From NCBI GenBank assembly GCA_016648135.1, contig JADDOH010002131.1, forward strand, positions 59,990 to 123,989: a stretch of DNA of 64,000 bases. The letters run 5' to 3'. The stretch is from Agrypnia vestita (taxonomy: Eukaryota > Arthropoda > Insecta > Trichoptera > Phryganeidae). This document shows, piece by piece, positions 23,421-35,373 of this stretch; positions within the stretch are counted from its first letter, which is position 1, and each line of letters opens with the position of its first letter. The notes beneath the pieces are model-generated. The model saw nothing but the letters and a program-made list of their open reading frames with translations. It ran no database searches and was not told where the DNA came from. The translations under genes were made by a program, and so were the position numbers.

Positions 23421-23845
23421 CCGATTCTGAAAATAACAATGTCTGGATCTTTAAGATCTTTATCCCAACATTTAATAGACGATAAAAAAATTAAAAATAA
23501 AGGACGTCGTGTTTGTTTCTGTAAGTTTCTACATGAGATAGATATAGAGCGAGGGAGAAAGATGTAAATTGTTATCTATCAAATGTCAAGATGGGAAGAT
23601 TTGAATACGCGGTAACGCCGAACGCGGTCATGATAAGTTTAGCCATGATATTTCATCTGGACGCTGTGGATGGAGAAATTAATACGTTTGCAAGAAACAA
23701 TCTTTCTTATATCATCTTTTAATACAGTGTATTTGAGCCGTAGAATTACAAAATCCGCTCTGGACATTTTTAATTTTTATTATTGTCTATTAAGTGTTGG
23801 GATAAAGATCTTAAAGATCCAGACATTGTTATTTTCAGAATACGG
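23421..23845. mobile_element. MITE with 65-bp terminal inverted repeats
   Basis: CCGATTCTGAAAATAACAAT at the left and its near-exact reverse complement ending TTCAGAATACGG at the right. Arms extend through GGATCTTTAAGATCTTTATC. 425 bp, no coding frame. Confidence 0.85.
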
Positions 23846-24424
23846 ATGAAAATCAGTTAGTTACCTTATTTCAACAATCGTATAATGGTCATTTTGCTTC
23901 TGGACCTCTCAATTCGCGATATTCGTTAATTCGTAAACATCACGTGGATAAATGAAATTTTATTATTCTTCGTTAGAAAACGTTTACTTCGTAGTGTTAG
24001 AAGGGGTATTGAATAAAATATACAGTCATCATAGTAACGAGTATAGCATGTTTATTTGGTCACTTTTGTCACGTGTTTTTATTCGTCATTTAGCGTGTGG
24101 CGATCAAATGATTTATAGAATTGTACAAGGGTGTTGTCATCTAGAGCCCTTGGTGTATATTTTAATATGGCAGAAACGATGAAAAGCCTGAGATGAGAAG
24201 CATCTCTGTTATTTTCTAACCCCTTTCTGTGAAGAGTGAATATTCCCTTCAGATCTGTTGAAGGTTCTCTGGTTACACTTATCTTCAGATCAAGGATCAC
24301 TGCGAACAAGGGGAAATATCTTCTTGATGTATTGTGACTCAGACCAGAGAGATCCAAGCGAGGGATTAAACAATTACTCTAATACGAAACGACATTGAGT
24401 GACTTCTTCAAAAAGTATTGAGTA
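23846..24424. other. Gene-free stretch
   Basis: Frames of 76 and 92 codons overlap on opposite strands (23952-24357) with no domain. Confidence 0.3.
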
Positions 24425-24574
24425 GCTTTTTGAGGTAGTGGTTATGACTCTCGCCTAATGATTCAGTGGTCGGTGGTTCGCGAGCCCTTTTTCACGACAC
24501 CAGCTATTTAATCCTTTTTTCATAGCATAATAGTGATGCGACGCGTACTTTGGTTCTCATCTCTATTTAAAAAA
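24425..24574 (+). mobile_element. tRNA-derived SINE, copy 3 (diverged)
   Basis: GTAGTGGTTATGACTCTCGC is the A-box region, followed by a decayed B-box (GTGGTTCGCGAG), CATAGCATAATAG and the 3' end CATCTCTATTTAAAAAA. Confidence 0.75.
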
Positions 24575-27500
24575 TACACATTTTTGAGTTTAGAGCGCCA
24601 GTTTATGTTTTTGTTGTTTACACATCAACAACAAAGGACTTTGGAATCCGTTTTTATTCCACATTTATAGGAAACTACACGTACCTCAGTATTACTTCTC
24701 ATGGGACTTGGGAGTTTAGGAAGATCGATATATAAATATTTTACGACACAATAATTTTCGGGAAAAGGACGTTAACCGCGAAAATTTTTATCGCCTTTCA
24801 TTCCAAAATTAAACGATACTACGCCACGCTCGGCCGCTATGTCCATAGGCATTTAAAATAACATATAACGTGAGTCTGCAGACCAAGGAAATCTATGTAA
24901 AGCGTTTCTTTGACATAACCAGGCAGCGCTATCGCTTTACTACACCAAATATATTCGATGATATTTCTCAAAATTCAATGTGTGTAACGCGGAGTGTAAA
25001 ACGCCTCCATACCCGGGATGGCGGAACATAGCAGAACTGTATCAGTCTTCTGCCTTTTAGGTTTCCTGAACACTATTTCATCAAAGAAATCAATGTTCTT
25101 TACACTCTCGTATAAGGATGCGGACTAGTTGACAACTACGAAAAAAAGTTTAATTTACTTAATCTAATTTTGTCTGCTATCAATCCACGAAACTTTACGC
25201 GCACATAAATAAACACGTCCCATATATTTTGTACTGATATATAATAAAAATATTGTTGCGCTGAGAACAAAAGGGAACGTATGTGTGTTGTATACTTATA
25301 TGTATTCTAATATTATTCTTGTTTATCATGGTGTAATTAAGTTCTGGCTTTCTGTTTCATCTTTGTTTTATGTATTTCTTTCAGTTTTATATTTCCTTAA
25401 TGTCGTTCGTTGTTTCATTTTTACTAGGTTTATTATTATTTAATTTATTATTTAAATAGAGTATTAAAAGCCAGTAAGTCGCCCCTTTAGAGATAAAACT
25501 CACTATCCGCAAGTTATGAATATAAACGATCATATTTTTTCCATCTCTATTCCGGGTATTATTATCAGTAAGTGAATATTCCGTTTTTATAGTTATTTAG
25601 TGGTAAAACTCGTAATTTGAACATTTTCAATAATTTTAATATCGCATTTTGAATGTTTAAACCTCATTATCTCAAATTACTCCAATGTCACTAAGTTTTA
25701 CCTCTGAAGGGACGAAATGTAGGTATAAAAAAATAGTTTTGTCAATCTTTTATAGCTCTCCACTCCAGCCCAGTCAAAGAGTAAAATGATATTAAGAGGG
25801 AAATGTACCTTAGGACGCTGAAAATTGGTAAATTTCTCAAAAAATTTTTTAATTATTTATTATCTTCTGAATATCAATATAAATTTCCTTTCAACAACAT
25901 TTTATCATTAGTAAATAAAAATGTTGACATATCACATTTTAGATATTAATTAATATTGTGCCTCGTAACCGTATTTGTCAATTGGCATGAAAATTGTAGC
26001 CTCGACTTTGTCTAAAACAAAAAACATTATATTTTATAATGTCTACAGATAAATATTACAGTCGATGAACTAAAGAAATTAAGAAAATTAAACGGACTAT
26101 TTGTACATAGACCCTGAGGTCTGCGTTTAACTGCATTTTTTAGCGTTTAACAGAGGGTTAATAATTAATGTTCCAACTATTCCGCGAGCCTCATATTCCG
26201 ATTGCGTTTAGCAGTTTCATGCGCACTCGCACCAGACCCGCTACAGTAGATTCATAGTTTCTCTAGAGAGCGAAAATACAATCACAAACCCGTCTCGGCA
26301 CGGCACGCCGCGGACCGCGCTAAATAATAAGCGCCTGGCCAGCTCGCGTCTGACCGGGAAAGAGGAGAAACAGATTTACGGTTAGACGACGGCGAGGGTA
26401 GGAATCGTCAAGTACCTTGCCCCTTGGGTATACACTTCTAACAATATAACAATAAAATAGCATTTTATCTCCCCCTTCAGTCACAATTCAGCTAAAAAGC
26501 ATATAGAGAAAATACCTAAAATAGAAAATACAACTAAACCTGACCAATGCGTGCTCGTAAGATATACGTTTTTCTTTTAGCAGTGCGACCTGCCCACCTG
26601 GTGACTTCGCTTTCATCTTCCACCAGCAGGTGATTGATATGCGTGAAAGAAAAACGATCATAAACCTGAATTCATTCTCATTTATTATTTACTTTCTAGC
26701 CTAGTATTATTAGTAAATATTAAATATTCTTATTATTAAAATTGTGGACAAGTTTAAATGGAAATTGATATATCAAATGGAGTGAAATGACAAGTCCCTT
26801 TGAAAATAATGCAACCTTCAATGTCTAAACTTACCCAATATGTTTTTTTTAAACATAACTTCGATAAATTTAGGTACTTAAAAAAATTGTGTTTTATCTG
26901 CAATTATCGTGGAGACAGAAAATACGGATAATTAATCTTAAAAGAAAATGCCATTTTCATTGAATAATCAGGGAACCCACGAAAATAACGACTTTTGGAA
27001 GACATGCGTCAATTTACACAGAATTTCATAAGAGAATTAATTTCACATATATAATAAACATGATAGAATTACAAATCAATTACAGTTTAAAAGACAGACG
27101 CGACTTCTTAGGGCGGGTTAATCTCTAGTTTTCTGTATTTGTATGAAATGATTACGCCATTTGAATAAATTTCAATTCGTCTATTTCCGACTGAAACAAA
27201 TAAAGCATCGTAGCGACGATCTTTTGAGTCAAAATCGATAGGACGCGACGTACCCGACTTGCGTGACCATCCATCTATTCTGAATTAGTAAGACAATGAG
27301 AAGTTAAATGGATTACCAGCCCACTTTGCCGTCTATTTATGCACAAGTGGAATCGATTTTCCACACAGCTCCGACTATTGTTCTCTGAAAGTGAGCGCGC
27401 GGGGGGCCCGTGCCGGACAACACAGAGTCTATAAAAATGAATTCATACGCCTAACATGTACAATTAATTGATGGAACGTTCTACAGGTAAAAGTAACGAG

Positions 27501-29885
27501 TATTATTAACCTTTAACTGCCGAAGCGACCGCTGGCACACGATAGCAACTTCCAGTTTCCCCCTCTCTAACCGCAACGTGTTGCATCTCGGTGGATTCCT
27601 TTTTCACTGGTACTGACCTGCCTTATGTGATTGACCGGAGTCCTGGCAATACGTATATTTACATAGTGCTTGCGGCGTCTTGCAGACTATCGTAGTTTCA
27701 GCAGTATTACCATAAATAAATATGTCACCTCGGCAGTTATGTAAAAGAAAAACTTACTCCTCTAGGCAAGGTTAAGATGTAGACATCACTTCCGTATCCT
27801 TATTCAATCGTCCCAAGAAAATGGTATACCAAAATAGGCAATTTATTAATTTTCGGGCATAATTATTAACGTTTACAGATTTCTCTTATAAATCAATTTT
27901 AATGAATCAGAAGCTCTAAAATTTAAAAATCTGTGTACCTACCTAAACTCGGTATGAGGGCTTTCCGAGATTTTCCAGTTAGAAATTTGAACTACTGTAT
28001 AGGTTACATATTAAATACTGTTTTATTTACGATAACAGAAACAGATAATTAATTATCAATATCCACTAAATGTTTCTGATGCAGAGAATAAAACTGCTAG
28101 CTTTCTCATATACTTATAAGTTGTGGGAAAATGCTTATTTCTCCAACTTTATCAAAACAGTAAATAAATATATGTATTATGTGTATTGGACATTCCAATC
28201 AATCAAATGAAAATTTAATAATTCATGGAAGTAACCAGCGTACCTACAGCTAGTGTTCCTTGTTTTTTTTTTTAATTTTTGTGGATGTATTACCTATTAA
28301 TGTTGTACATATTACCTATTAATTTTGTACAAAAGGTAAAACAACGCGCTGAAAACTGCTTACATATATATAAATATATGTAAGCAATTTATTCAGTCAG
28401 GTAAAAATCAATTTAATATAATCCTTTTAATTTCATCTAAGTCATATCGATACTTCACATAAATTTGTTTATCTAATATATTTCGAGATTAGTCAACAAT
28501 AATGCAAAAAATACGTACATACCTGGTGTGATATAGGTCAGCAATATTAAAAATTGCTGTGAAAGATTCGCTTCATCCACAATTACATGTTCTTTTTAAA
28601 ATACATGCATTAGGTCAATAAAACAAAATAATACAAATAAAATGAATTATGGAAATTGTAAAACTTTGTTTTTCGTTCAATTCACTTTGTTAAATAATTT
28701 GTTGATTTTTTTAAATAATTTATGTTGAGAAAAAATAATGTAATGATTATTAAAGCCAATGGACGCATCTAAATATATTTCATGCCGACTTCATCCAAAC
28801 CATCATCTAAACTTCCTGATCATTTCTTCCACTTGCAACATTTACCGTTTATTGTTCATCGCGATATGTTTGGCAACAAAATAAATTACAATTTTCTTCG
28901 CAAATAATCCATTAGTGCTGTCGGATATTACGTGGGTAAAAATCGTAATAGTCCTCTCCGCCATACGCAGATTATATCTTCCAAGTAAAACCGTACATTA
29001 TTTGAAATATTGGTGGAATGATAAAATTTCAATTTTTACACCGGCATGAAATTGAGAAATTGTATTTTCGTAAACTTGCACAACCGACAGAAACCTCGGG
29101 ATTCTCAGTTTGCGTGTCCTAGTTTCATTAATTATCGTTGGAGTAATTTCACAATGATAACAAAGGTTTCATTTTGCAACACCTAGGTTGATACTATTCA
29201 TTCATCAAGTCTCGATTCAAGAACAGAAATAGTGCGCTCAATCGACATCGATAATTGCAGTGTAGACACACTCAAACACCAGTAAAAAAATTCGATTTTG
29301 TCCTGCATTATAATTTTTATTAGCTACACTTTTACCAATTTTATACTATTTATATTGAAATTAATATAATATGTACTAATTTGTGATTTTTCTTCGTCCT
29401 CGAATGTATTTGAAAGAAAGACTGTCTTAACATTTTCTTTGTGGTTTTCGTGATTGATAAATGTAATAATAATTCTAAAAACCAAATTTCTATTCCGTGC
29501 CGCATTGAATCCGGTTGACGTTTAAAAATTAAACACTAGTGTGATTAAACTGAAAATGTTTACAGCTTAAAATGATGTAATTATTGATTAATTATTTTCG
29601 TAAGTTATTTTTATATGTATTTTATAAAGGTGAATTTTATTGTTTTATATTTGGTGATAACAACGAAATAACTATTCTTGATAAATGGATATTCGGTCTT
29701 CACAACATCCGTATCACCTAATTAGAATGGGAAGACTTCGGTGGCTTATTATTAATTAATTACCTAATTAGCAAGCGGTGACATCGGTAATAGGTACAAC
29801 TCTATATTTCCACTTACCAATAACTTAACGGGCGGTCTCCAGTTGAAGAATAAAAATATATTAGACGATACATACGAACATAACT
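24575..29885. other. Long AT-rich desert
   Basis: More than 5 kb with no frame of note. A GC-rich patch at 26215-26400 has a 55-codon plus frame without a domain. A possible TIR element spans 25476-25717 (CCCCTTTAGAGATAAAAC with an imperfect reverse complement). A 14-bp hairpin (TTGCTTACATATAT type) lies at about 28354-28386, and a 22-bp tandem dimer at 28285-28331. TATAAAA occurs at 27431 below a GC-rich stretch, without further support. Confidence 0.4.
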
Positions 29886-30125
29886 GTGTTATATACACAA
29901 TGATAAAAATGAATGATTGTGTTATACACAATAATGAAAGCATATGTCTGTGTTATACACAATGATGAAAATGTATGATTGTGTTATACACAAAAATGAA
30001 AACATATGTCTGTGTTATACACAATGTTGAAAATATATGATTGTGTTATACACAATAATGAAAACATATTTATGTGTTATACACAATGATGAAAACTATG
30101 ATTGTGTTATACACACGGATGAAAA
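29886..30125. repeat. 31-bp minisatellite, eight units
   Basis: Each unit begins GTGTTATACACAA. Units alternate between an AAAATGTATGATT type and an AAAACATATGTCT type, giving a 62-bp higher-order period. The array runs into a spurious 81-codon plus frame (30074-30319). Confidence 0.85.
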
Positions 30126-30589
30126 TGATGAATGAACACTACACGAAAAATATGACAGGCATATATGTACATGGTGCGCTAGATGAAACGTGGCAAGTGG
30201 TAACAAAAGAAGTGAAGCAAAGTAAAACTCAATCGGTGAAACATCGTATCGGGGAATCGATTAGTGCGAGAAAGAGAATGGAAATTAATTACACAGCGAT
30301 TGTTCTTTGTGTGCGGTAAATGAAACTAAATGACATTAACAATGCACAGGCTAAATAATAATTAGGTAATGATGATGCGGGTGGCTAAATACACACTAAA
30401 CACACAAGGCATCGGCACGGACAGCATACACGTACAAACACGCATACTCGGATGGAGCCATGATTATTAGTAGAGAAGATAGGGTTCGCGTTAGTCTGTC
30501 GAGCGCTCTCGCCGGGCTGCAGCGGGTGGGAGCGAAGAGAAGATTGAGCGGAAGACCAGCTGATCGGAGACAGCTGAGCCAAGCCACCG

Positions 30590-30777
30590 ATGACATTAAT
30601 GAAATGCAAAATATTGACCCGAGAATGGCTCGCTCGAACAAAACGCCAAGCTATTTGCATCGCAGCAGCTGTGACGCTTGTTTTCGTACACCACATATTT
30701 ACGAATCAAAGATCGACTCGAGCCGACAGCAGCTCGGAAAAGCGTAAGAGAGCTTCGTCGGCAGCCGGTGAGAGGCA
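30590..30777 (+). CDS. Candidate first coding exon, type II membrane anchor
   Basis: ATG at 30590 (a second in-frame at 30599) opens a frame of 108 codons to a TAA at 30914. Residues 1-20 are basic (KCKILTREWLARTKRQ), residues 20-37 form a hydrophobic segment (AICIAAAVTLVFVHHIF), and residues 38 onward are Ser/Arg-rich and polar. That layout is typical of a type II membrane protein such as a Golgi-resident enzyme: short cytoplasmic tail, anchor, luminal stem. A good donor GCCG|GTGAGA at 30778 would end the exon after residue 62; if not spliced the frame reads on to 30916. GC-rich sequence upstream (30430-30590) could be 5' UTR or promoter. Family not recognised; an overlapping frame from 30460 competes. 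Confidence 0.4.
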
Positions 30778-30916
30778 GACAGTTGGCGGGCGGCGCGGCT
30801 CGGGTGGCGGGACACTAGCGGGAGATGGAGAAAGTATTGCCAGCTATACGAACCAAACGGACGCAGGGGTCGTCCGCCCACGAGCAGGGGCCCGGATACG
30901 GTCCCACCAAAAATAA

Positions 30917-31390
30917 AAATAAAAAACATTCATGAGTATCACAGGTAAATCATTCGATTCAAGTACATATTATATTATAATATCAAATATACATTTATAA
31001 AAATATTCAACACATTTCTTTATTAAAACCATAACACAGCACACAGTTAGAACTTTGCAAACACAAAAAAAAACGAGAAAACAATCTTATCAATGATATG
31101 AAATATACACAATCAAACAAAGGTTTTTCAGCTAAACAGTACAGTGGGTAATAAAGTCAATCCACTCAATGCTAAAGGGGTGTATAATCACTTGTAATCA
31201 GGCAATCCGCCCTCAAAGAGCGAATTGTGCCATTTAACAAGTTGATGTGTAACTAAAAATGAAAACATATAATTATATAAGGTTTCTCGTAGCTAGCAGC
31301 AGGTTCTCACAGTTTCCAAGTGGATCCTGTCTTGATAAGGGGTCGAAAATATTCAAATAACCATGACCTAATTAATATCAATAGTTATAG
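30917..31390. other. Gene-free stretch
   Basis: AT-rich; one donor-like CACAG|GTAAAT at about 30945 and no frame. Confidence 0.3.
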
Positions 31391-31745
31391 AGATGTGCTA
31401 TATCAAAATTTGCATTTTTTTTTCAATATTTCTTACTTATTTTTTGCAAAATGTTGAACATTCATTACAGTAACATCGATTATGAAAAATTAACTCGTTT
31501 CAATACAACTCAAATAAAATGATAAAAACCTTGTAAAAAAATCTATTTCCAATTTTTGCAAAGTTTTTATCATTTTATTTGAGTTGTATTAAAGCGAATG
31601 AATGTTTTATAATTGTAATTCGTAATTCATAATGTAAAGATGGTTCAACTTTTTGCAAAAAATGTCAGAAATATTGACAAAAAAAATGCAAATTTTGGAT
31701 ATTGCATATCTCCATAACTACTGAAATTAGGTCATGGTTGCTTGA
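31391..31745. mobile_element. Foldback element F, copy 2 (most complete)
   Basis: A palindrome of about 320 bp: TCAAAATTTGCATTTTTTTT on the left pairs with AAAAAAATGCAAATTTTGGA on the right, and the inner arms TCAAATAAAATGATAAAAAC pair around a short loop at about 31545. Shared with 2392-2640 and 47640-48225. No coding capacity. Confidence 0.8.
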
Positions 31746-33369
31746 ACATTTTCAAATGATTATCAAGGCAGGAATCCAACCGTAAATTTTTTTGCTACTA
31801 GTTATGAATATTTATGTCATTTTCGTATTTTTTTTGATGTTATAGCGATCAGATGCAATAGAAGGAAGGTAATACATATTGGCCGGAAGTTAAACATCAG
31901 ATCACTGCAAAAGGAATTAGGACTCCTACAAGGGTAAACAAAAAATAAACAATCGAGGGTCTCCACCTCCGAATCACATTAACATCGGGTTGTCAACTAT
32001 GTCCAGCCAGAACCAATGGGTAGCCACACCAGGCAGTGACCAGTTCTCATCGAGATAATTCTGTTTGAAAATCTTTTTACTTTTTAATCAGCTTTCGCTA
32101 GAAATATTTGTCTCAATAAATATATTAGACGAAATTATATTTTTATGGGAAAGTAGGTACAAAAGTCTTTGGGTGTACATAGGGCTTACGACCTATCGTA
32201 CGGCTGGCTTAAGTGATCACTTTACCCAATGTAACGTTGGCCATTTATTTCCACCCATGATAGAATACCACGTCTACTAAATTTTGGAAGTTGTATATAT
32301 TTAAATTATAAGGCTTGTTTCGTATATGTGTTGCATCAATCCTCAGCGCGGCCGGCAATCAAAGCTTTATCTTTCCCCTTAAATGACCGCAGATGTCACT
32401 AATGAGACATCAATTTTATGATTTTTCGGAATTTTTAGCAATATCCATTATATGTGTAATGAGATTCTTCCGAATAATTAGCATTACACTAGAATACGCC
32501 TGAAATATTATTTCAAATTTATTGAACTCCTTTTTACCAGTATTTTCATTCAGAATATTTTGAGGACATTATTTCGTCTCTGTAAGACGTCTATAATATA
32601 TTGATTGATCCCTGTGACAAAAATCCAGTACTGTCCTGAAAAATTTGGACATACTCAAAATAATATTTGTCTCTTTTTTAAACCTCTCCCTTTGGGCCCA
32701 CTTGCATTATTGCATGTACCATCCAGATATTATCAGTGCGACGTGTGTAAGTCAAACAAATGTTTTTAAATTGAAAATTATGTAAACAAAATTTGAGAAA
32801 TACTGCGTAATAAATATGTTATTACAAAATAACACTCAGAGATGTTTACGACAGCACGTTTACGCTCTTATCTGTGAAATTTGTCTTAAATCCAGATAAG
32901 AATGACTTCATTATTATAAAGCAGTGGCAGCTGAATTTACGTTATTATTATCAACTACCTATCCTAATTTCGAATGTCTGCCTGTCCGTTAACTCGCTGG
33001 AATAACAACAGCAACACTGATGACTATCCTCTAATGGGGCCCGGGCGCTCGAGTCTGACACGTCAATCAGCGCGCGGCTAGGGTTACACGTAAGGGTTAT
33101 TATTAATTTATAAAAACACACTAACATAAGATTTGAAAGCATCAGATCAGACGTAATAAAGCATTTGGTGTTGAATGGATTTTTTTTATAAAAATGTAAA
33201 ACACAAAATTAATTTCAAAAATATATAAAATACCCGGTCGGTCAGTTTGAAATCGAAGTTAAAGGTTTCTATATTAAAATATTATATAGAAATATTAAAA
33301 AAATATATAATACGTATAGAAACATTAACAAATGAATCGACAAATCCCGACACTTCTTAAACCTTAAAG
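31746..33369. other. Gene-free stretch
   Basis: Short frames at 32065-32280 and 32951-33142 have no domain. No repeats recognised. Confidence 0.3.
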
Positions 33370-33640
33370 ATGTGCTTGTTTCGAATTGTTTAATGTTGTG
33401 TTCTTTCACTATTTGAATAATTTATATCTTTTTATAAATATTTTCTATTTTATTTACATTGAATTTTGAAAAATAAGTGTTTGTGTTGCAAAGGTTGATT
33501 TTTTTTTAGAATTACTTTAATTATTGTTCTCTGTACTACTTTAACTGAGTTTATATCATGTTGTTGTAATTTCCTCCCCATCCAATGATTCCACACTGAA
33601 GTAATGAATAAACAATAGCATAATTCAAATCAGTATGTGT
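33370..33640 (-). pseudogene. LINE reverse-transcriptase C-terminal fragment
   Basis: The minus-strand translation gives NYAIVYSLLQCGIIGWGGNY, the standard segment downstream of the reverse transcriptase domain in non-LTR elements (SILQYGIxxWGG), followed in frame by FSKFNVNKIENIYKK. Several stop codons interrupt it. Strongly 5' truncated. Confidence 0.65.
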
Positions 33641-33744
33641 GCCCTTAGAACCATTCATCTCAGGCACCGGCTTTAAATGTGACATAAATGATTAATATTA
33701 AAACAATTAACTTTCTTTAAACCACTAATTTATTCAAAACGCAC

Positions 33745-33790
33745 AACATGTTTCAAGACCGAAGGTCCCTACTTCGGGAGAATACAAAGT
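33745..33790 (-). ncRNA. Hammerhead-like motif 4 (weak)
   Basis: Minus strand: a decayed CTGAAGA box, a stem GACC/GGTC around TTC, and GAAAC. Related to the motif at 22463-22485. The core box is mutated, so activity is unlikely. Confidence 0.25.
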
Positions 33791-33799
33791 AAACTGAAG

Positions 33800-34826
33800 T
33801 CTAATTAAAAGTATAGCAGAAAAATTAAATGCGAAAGTCATAGACAAACAAAGATATACATAGATAAAATGGACACATTAAAATACTGCGTGTATTGAAG
33901 AAGTGGTTTATATGTTTAAATGTGACAAAATAGTGAAAATCTCCGTTCGAATAAACAAGATTTGATTTTGATGTTTTCAAATGTACGTAGGTATTTTGAA
34001 ATATATTCAGTGCCGGGTGAACGGCGCTTGTTTTCCATATATATGTAAATAATTTATTATGTATTCAAATTATGCAAACGAGTCCTTTAAGGCCTGTCAG
34101 TTCGAACCGTTAATAAATCTCCACAAATTAAAATTATATTTGTTGAACTATCGTCATTGTCTTTACACGAATCTCGTAATTTGAAGGAAACACAATGCAC
34201 GAGAGAGATGGTTAAACCAGCTTCGCAGCTCACCCCATGAAAACACAAGCAAGCCCGTTTAATCCAAGTATACACTGAATGACACAGTTTCGATTCGATG
34301 TGAAAATAAATAAAATAAATAAATAAATAAAAAATAAATAAATAAAATATCAAACACAAATATTATAATGTCCTATCATCTTTCGTCGGTAAGGTAAATC
34401 AATTTGTTTTAGGCCAGGCGAATAACATTTTATTTATTAAATTTTCAATGTCAATAATACAAATATTTCTTTCAATTTTTAGACCGCAATGTAAACCGTA
34501 AACAAATCTAAAATTTGGAATAATTTCAAGAACAAGGTATATTTAGATTTTTTTGTAAAACTTCGAAAACCGGGCTTTACAAAATAAGGAAATTCTAAAA
34601 TTGTTTTTTTTCGAGTCTGTTTTTGTATAAGCCCTAGTGCCCACCTTAAAATGTTATGCTCGCTGTGTAGATGCACTAACCAAACAGCTGTCACTGTAGA
34701 ATATCCCGTAATAATAAATAACATTATCACAGCGGATAGCCGAGCAAACAAACTCATTGACGTATCGGGTGGCCCAACATGCGCGCCCCCCTTATCACGT
34801 GCGTGCCAAATGGGATGATATAACAG
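33800..34826. other. Gene-free stretch
   Basis: An AAAT microsatellite lies at 34306-34345. Minus-strand frames of about 90 codons (34087-34359, 34479-34757) have no domain. Confidence 0.3.
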
Positions 34827-34958
34827 TGCTGCGCGCGCGCCATTGACGAGATCGAGTCATCGACGGCGACGAGTGTCAGCGAGCTGCTGCGGCACCTGGC
34901 GGCACCTGGATGGCTGATTACAGGCATCGCACACATTACGTCACCAAAGAATTTATAA
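34827..34958 (+). CDS. Candidate 3'-terminal coding exon
   Basis: After an acceptor-like GATGATATAACAG a GC-rich frame of 43 codons contains AIDEIESSTATSVSELLRHL and ends at a TAA. Codon third positions are G/C-rich until about 34915. The minus strand also has a frame here. Short and without a recognised family. Confidence 0.25.
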   Translation, partial: CCARAIDEIESSTATSVSELLRHLAAPGWLITGIAHITSPKNL

Positions 34959-35185
34959 CATTTTCAAACGGAGAACAAGCGAATACACTTGTCAAATCCA
35001 ATTTTCGTTGTATTTTTTTGTATGCAACTGTAGGGTGTTGACCTTCCTTCATTGACAGCAAAAAGAACAAGATAATATAACGAACGAACATTTAGGTATA
35101 TTATCAAAATGACAAACTGTTAATTATCATATTTTTATTAATTGTAATTAAACAACTTTGTATTAACCACTTAACTAATAACTCT

Positions 35186-35234
35186 GCGTCTACTTCGATA
35201 CCACCGTATCTTCATCAGGACGGACGCAAACTGA
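35186..35234 (-). ncRNA. Hammerhead-ribozyme-like core, motif 5
   Basis: Minus strand: a canonical CTGATGA (35212-35218), stem II GATAC/GTATC around GGTG, then GAAG and TAGACGC. CGTC immediately before the box pairs with GACG after it (stem I). Compared with motif 1 it lacks three bases of stem III and the last A of GAAA. It ends about 8 bp before the start of a SINE on the plus strand. Confidence 0.4.
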
Positions 35235-35241
35235 GTAGAAT

Positions 35242-35373
35242 AGCTTGTTGGTCTTGTGGTTAGGACTCTCGCCTCGGTCGCGGGTTCGAACCTCACTCCA
35301 GACTCCATAGCACAAGCATTAAGCTTAGTTTGAAAATAGTAAGAATATTGATGTGACACGTATTACGCGTAAA
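35242..35373 (+). mobile_element. tRNA-derived SINE, copy 4
   Basis: Head GTTGGTCTTGTGGTTAGGAC, B-box GGTTCGAACC, body with CATAGCACAAGCATTAAGC and GATGTGACACGTATTACGCG. A deletion removes about 13 bases between A- and B-box relative to copy 2. Confidence 0.85.

Noticed and set aside
30074..30319. 81-codon plus frame
   Set aside because: Begins inside the 31-bp minisatellite and has no domain.
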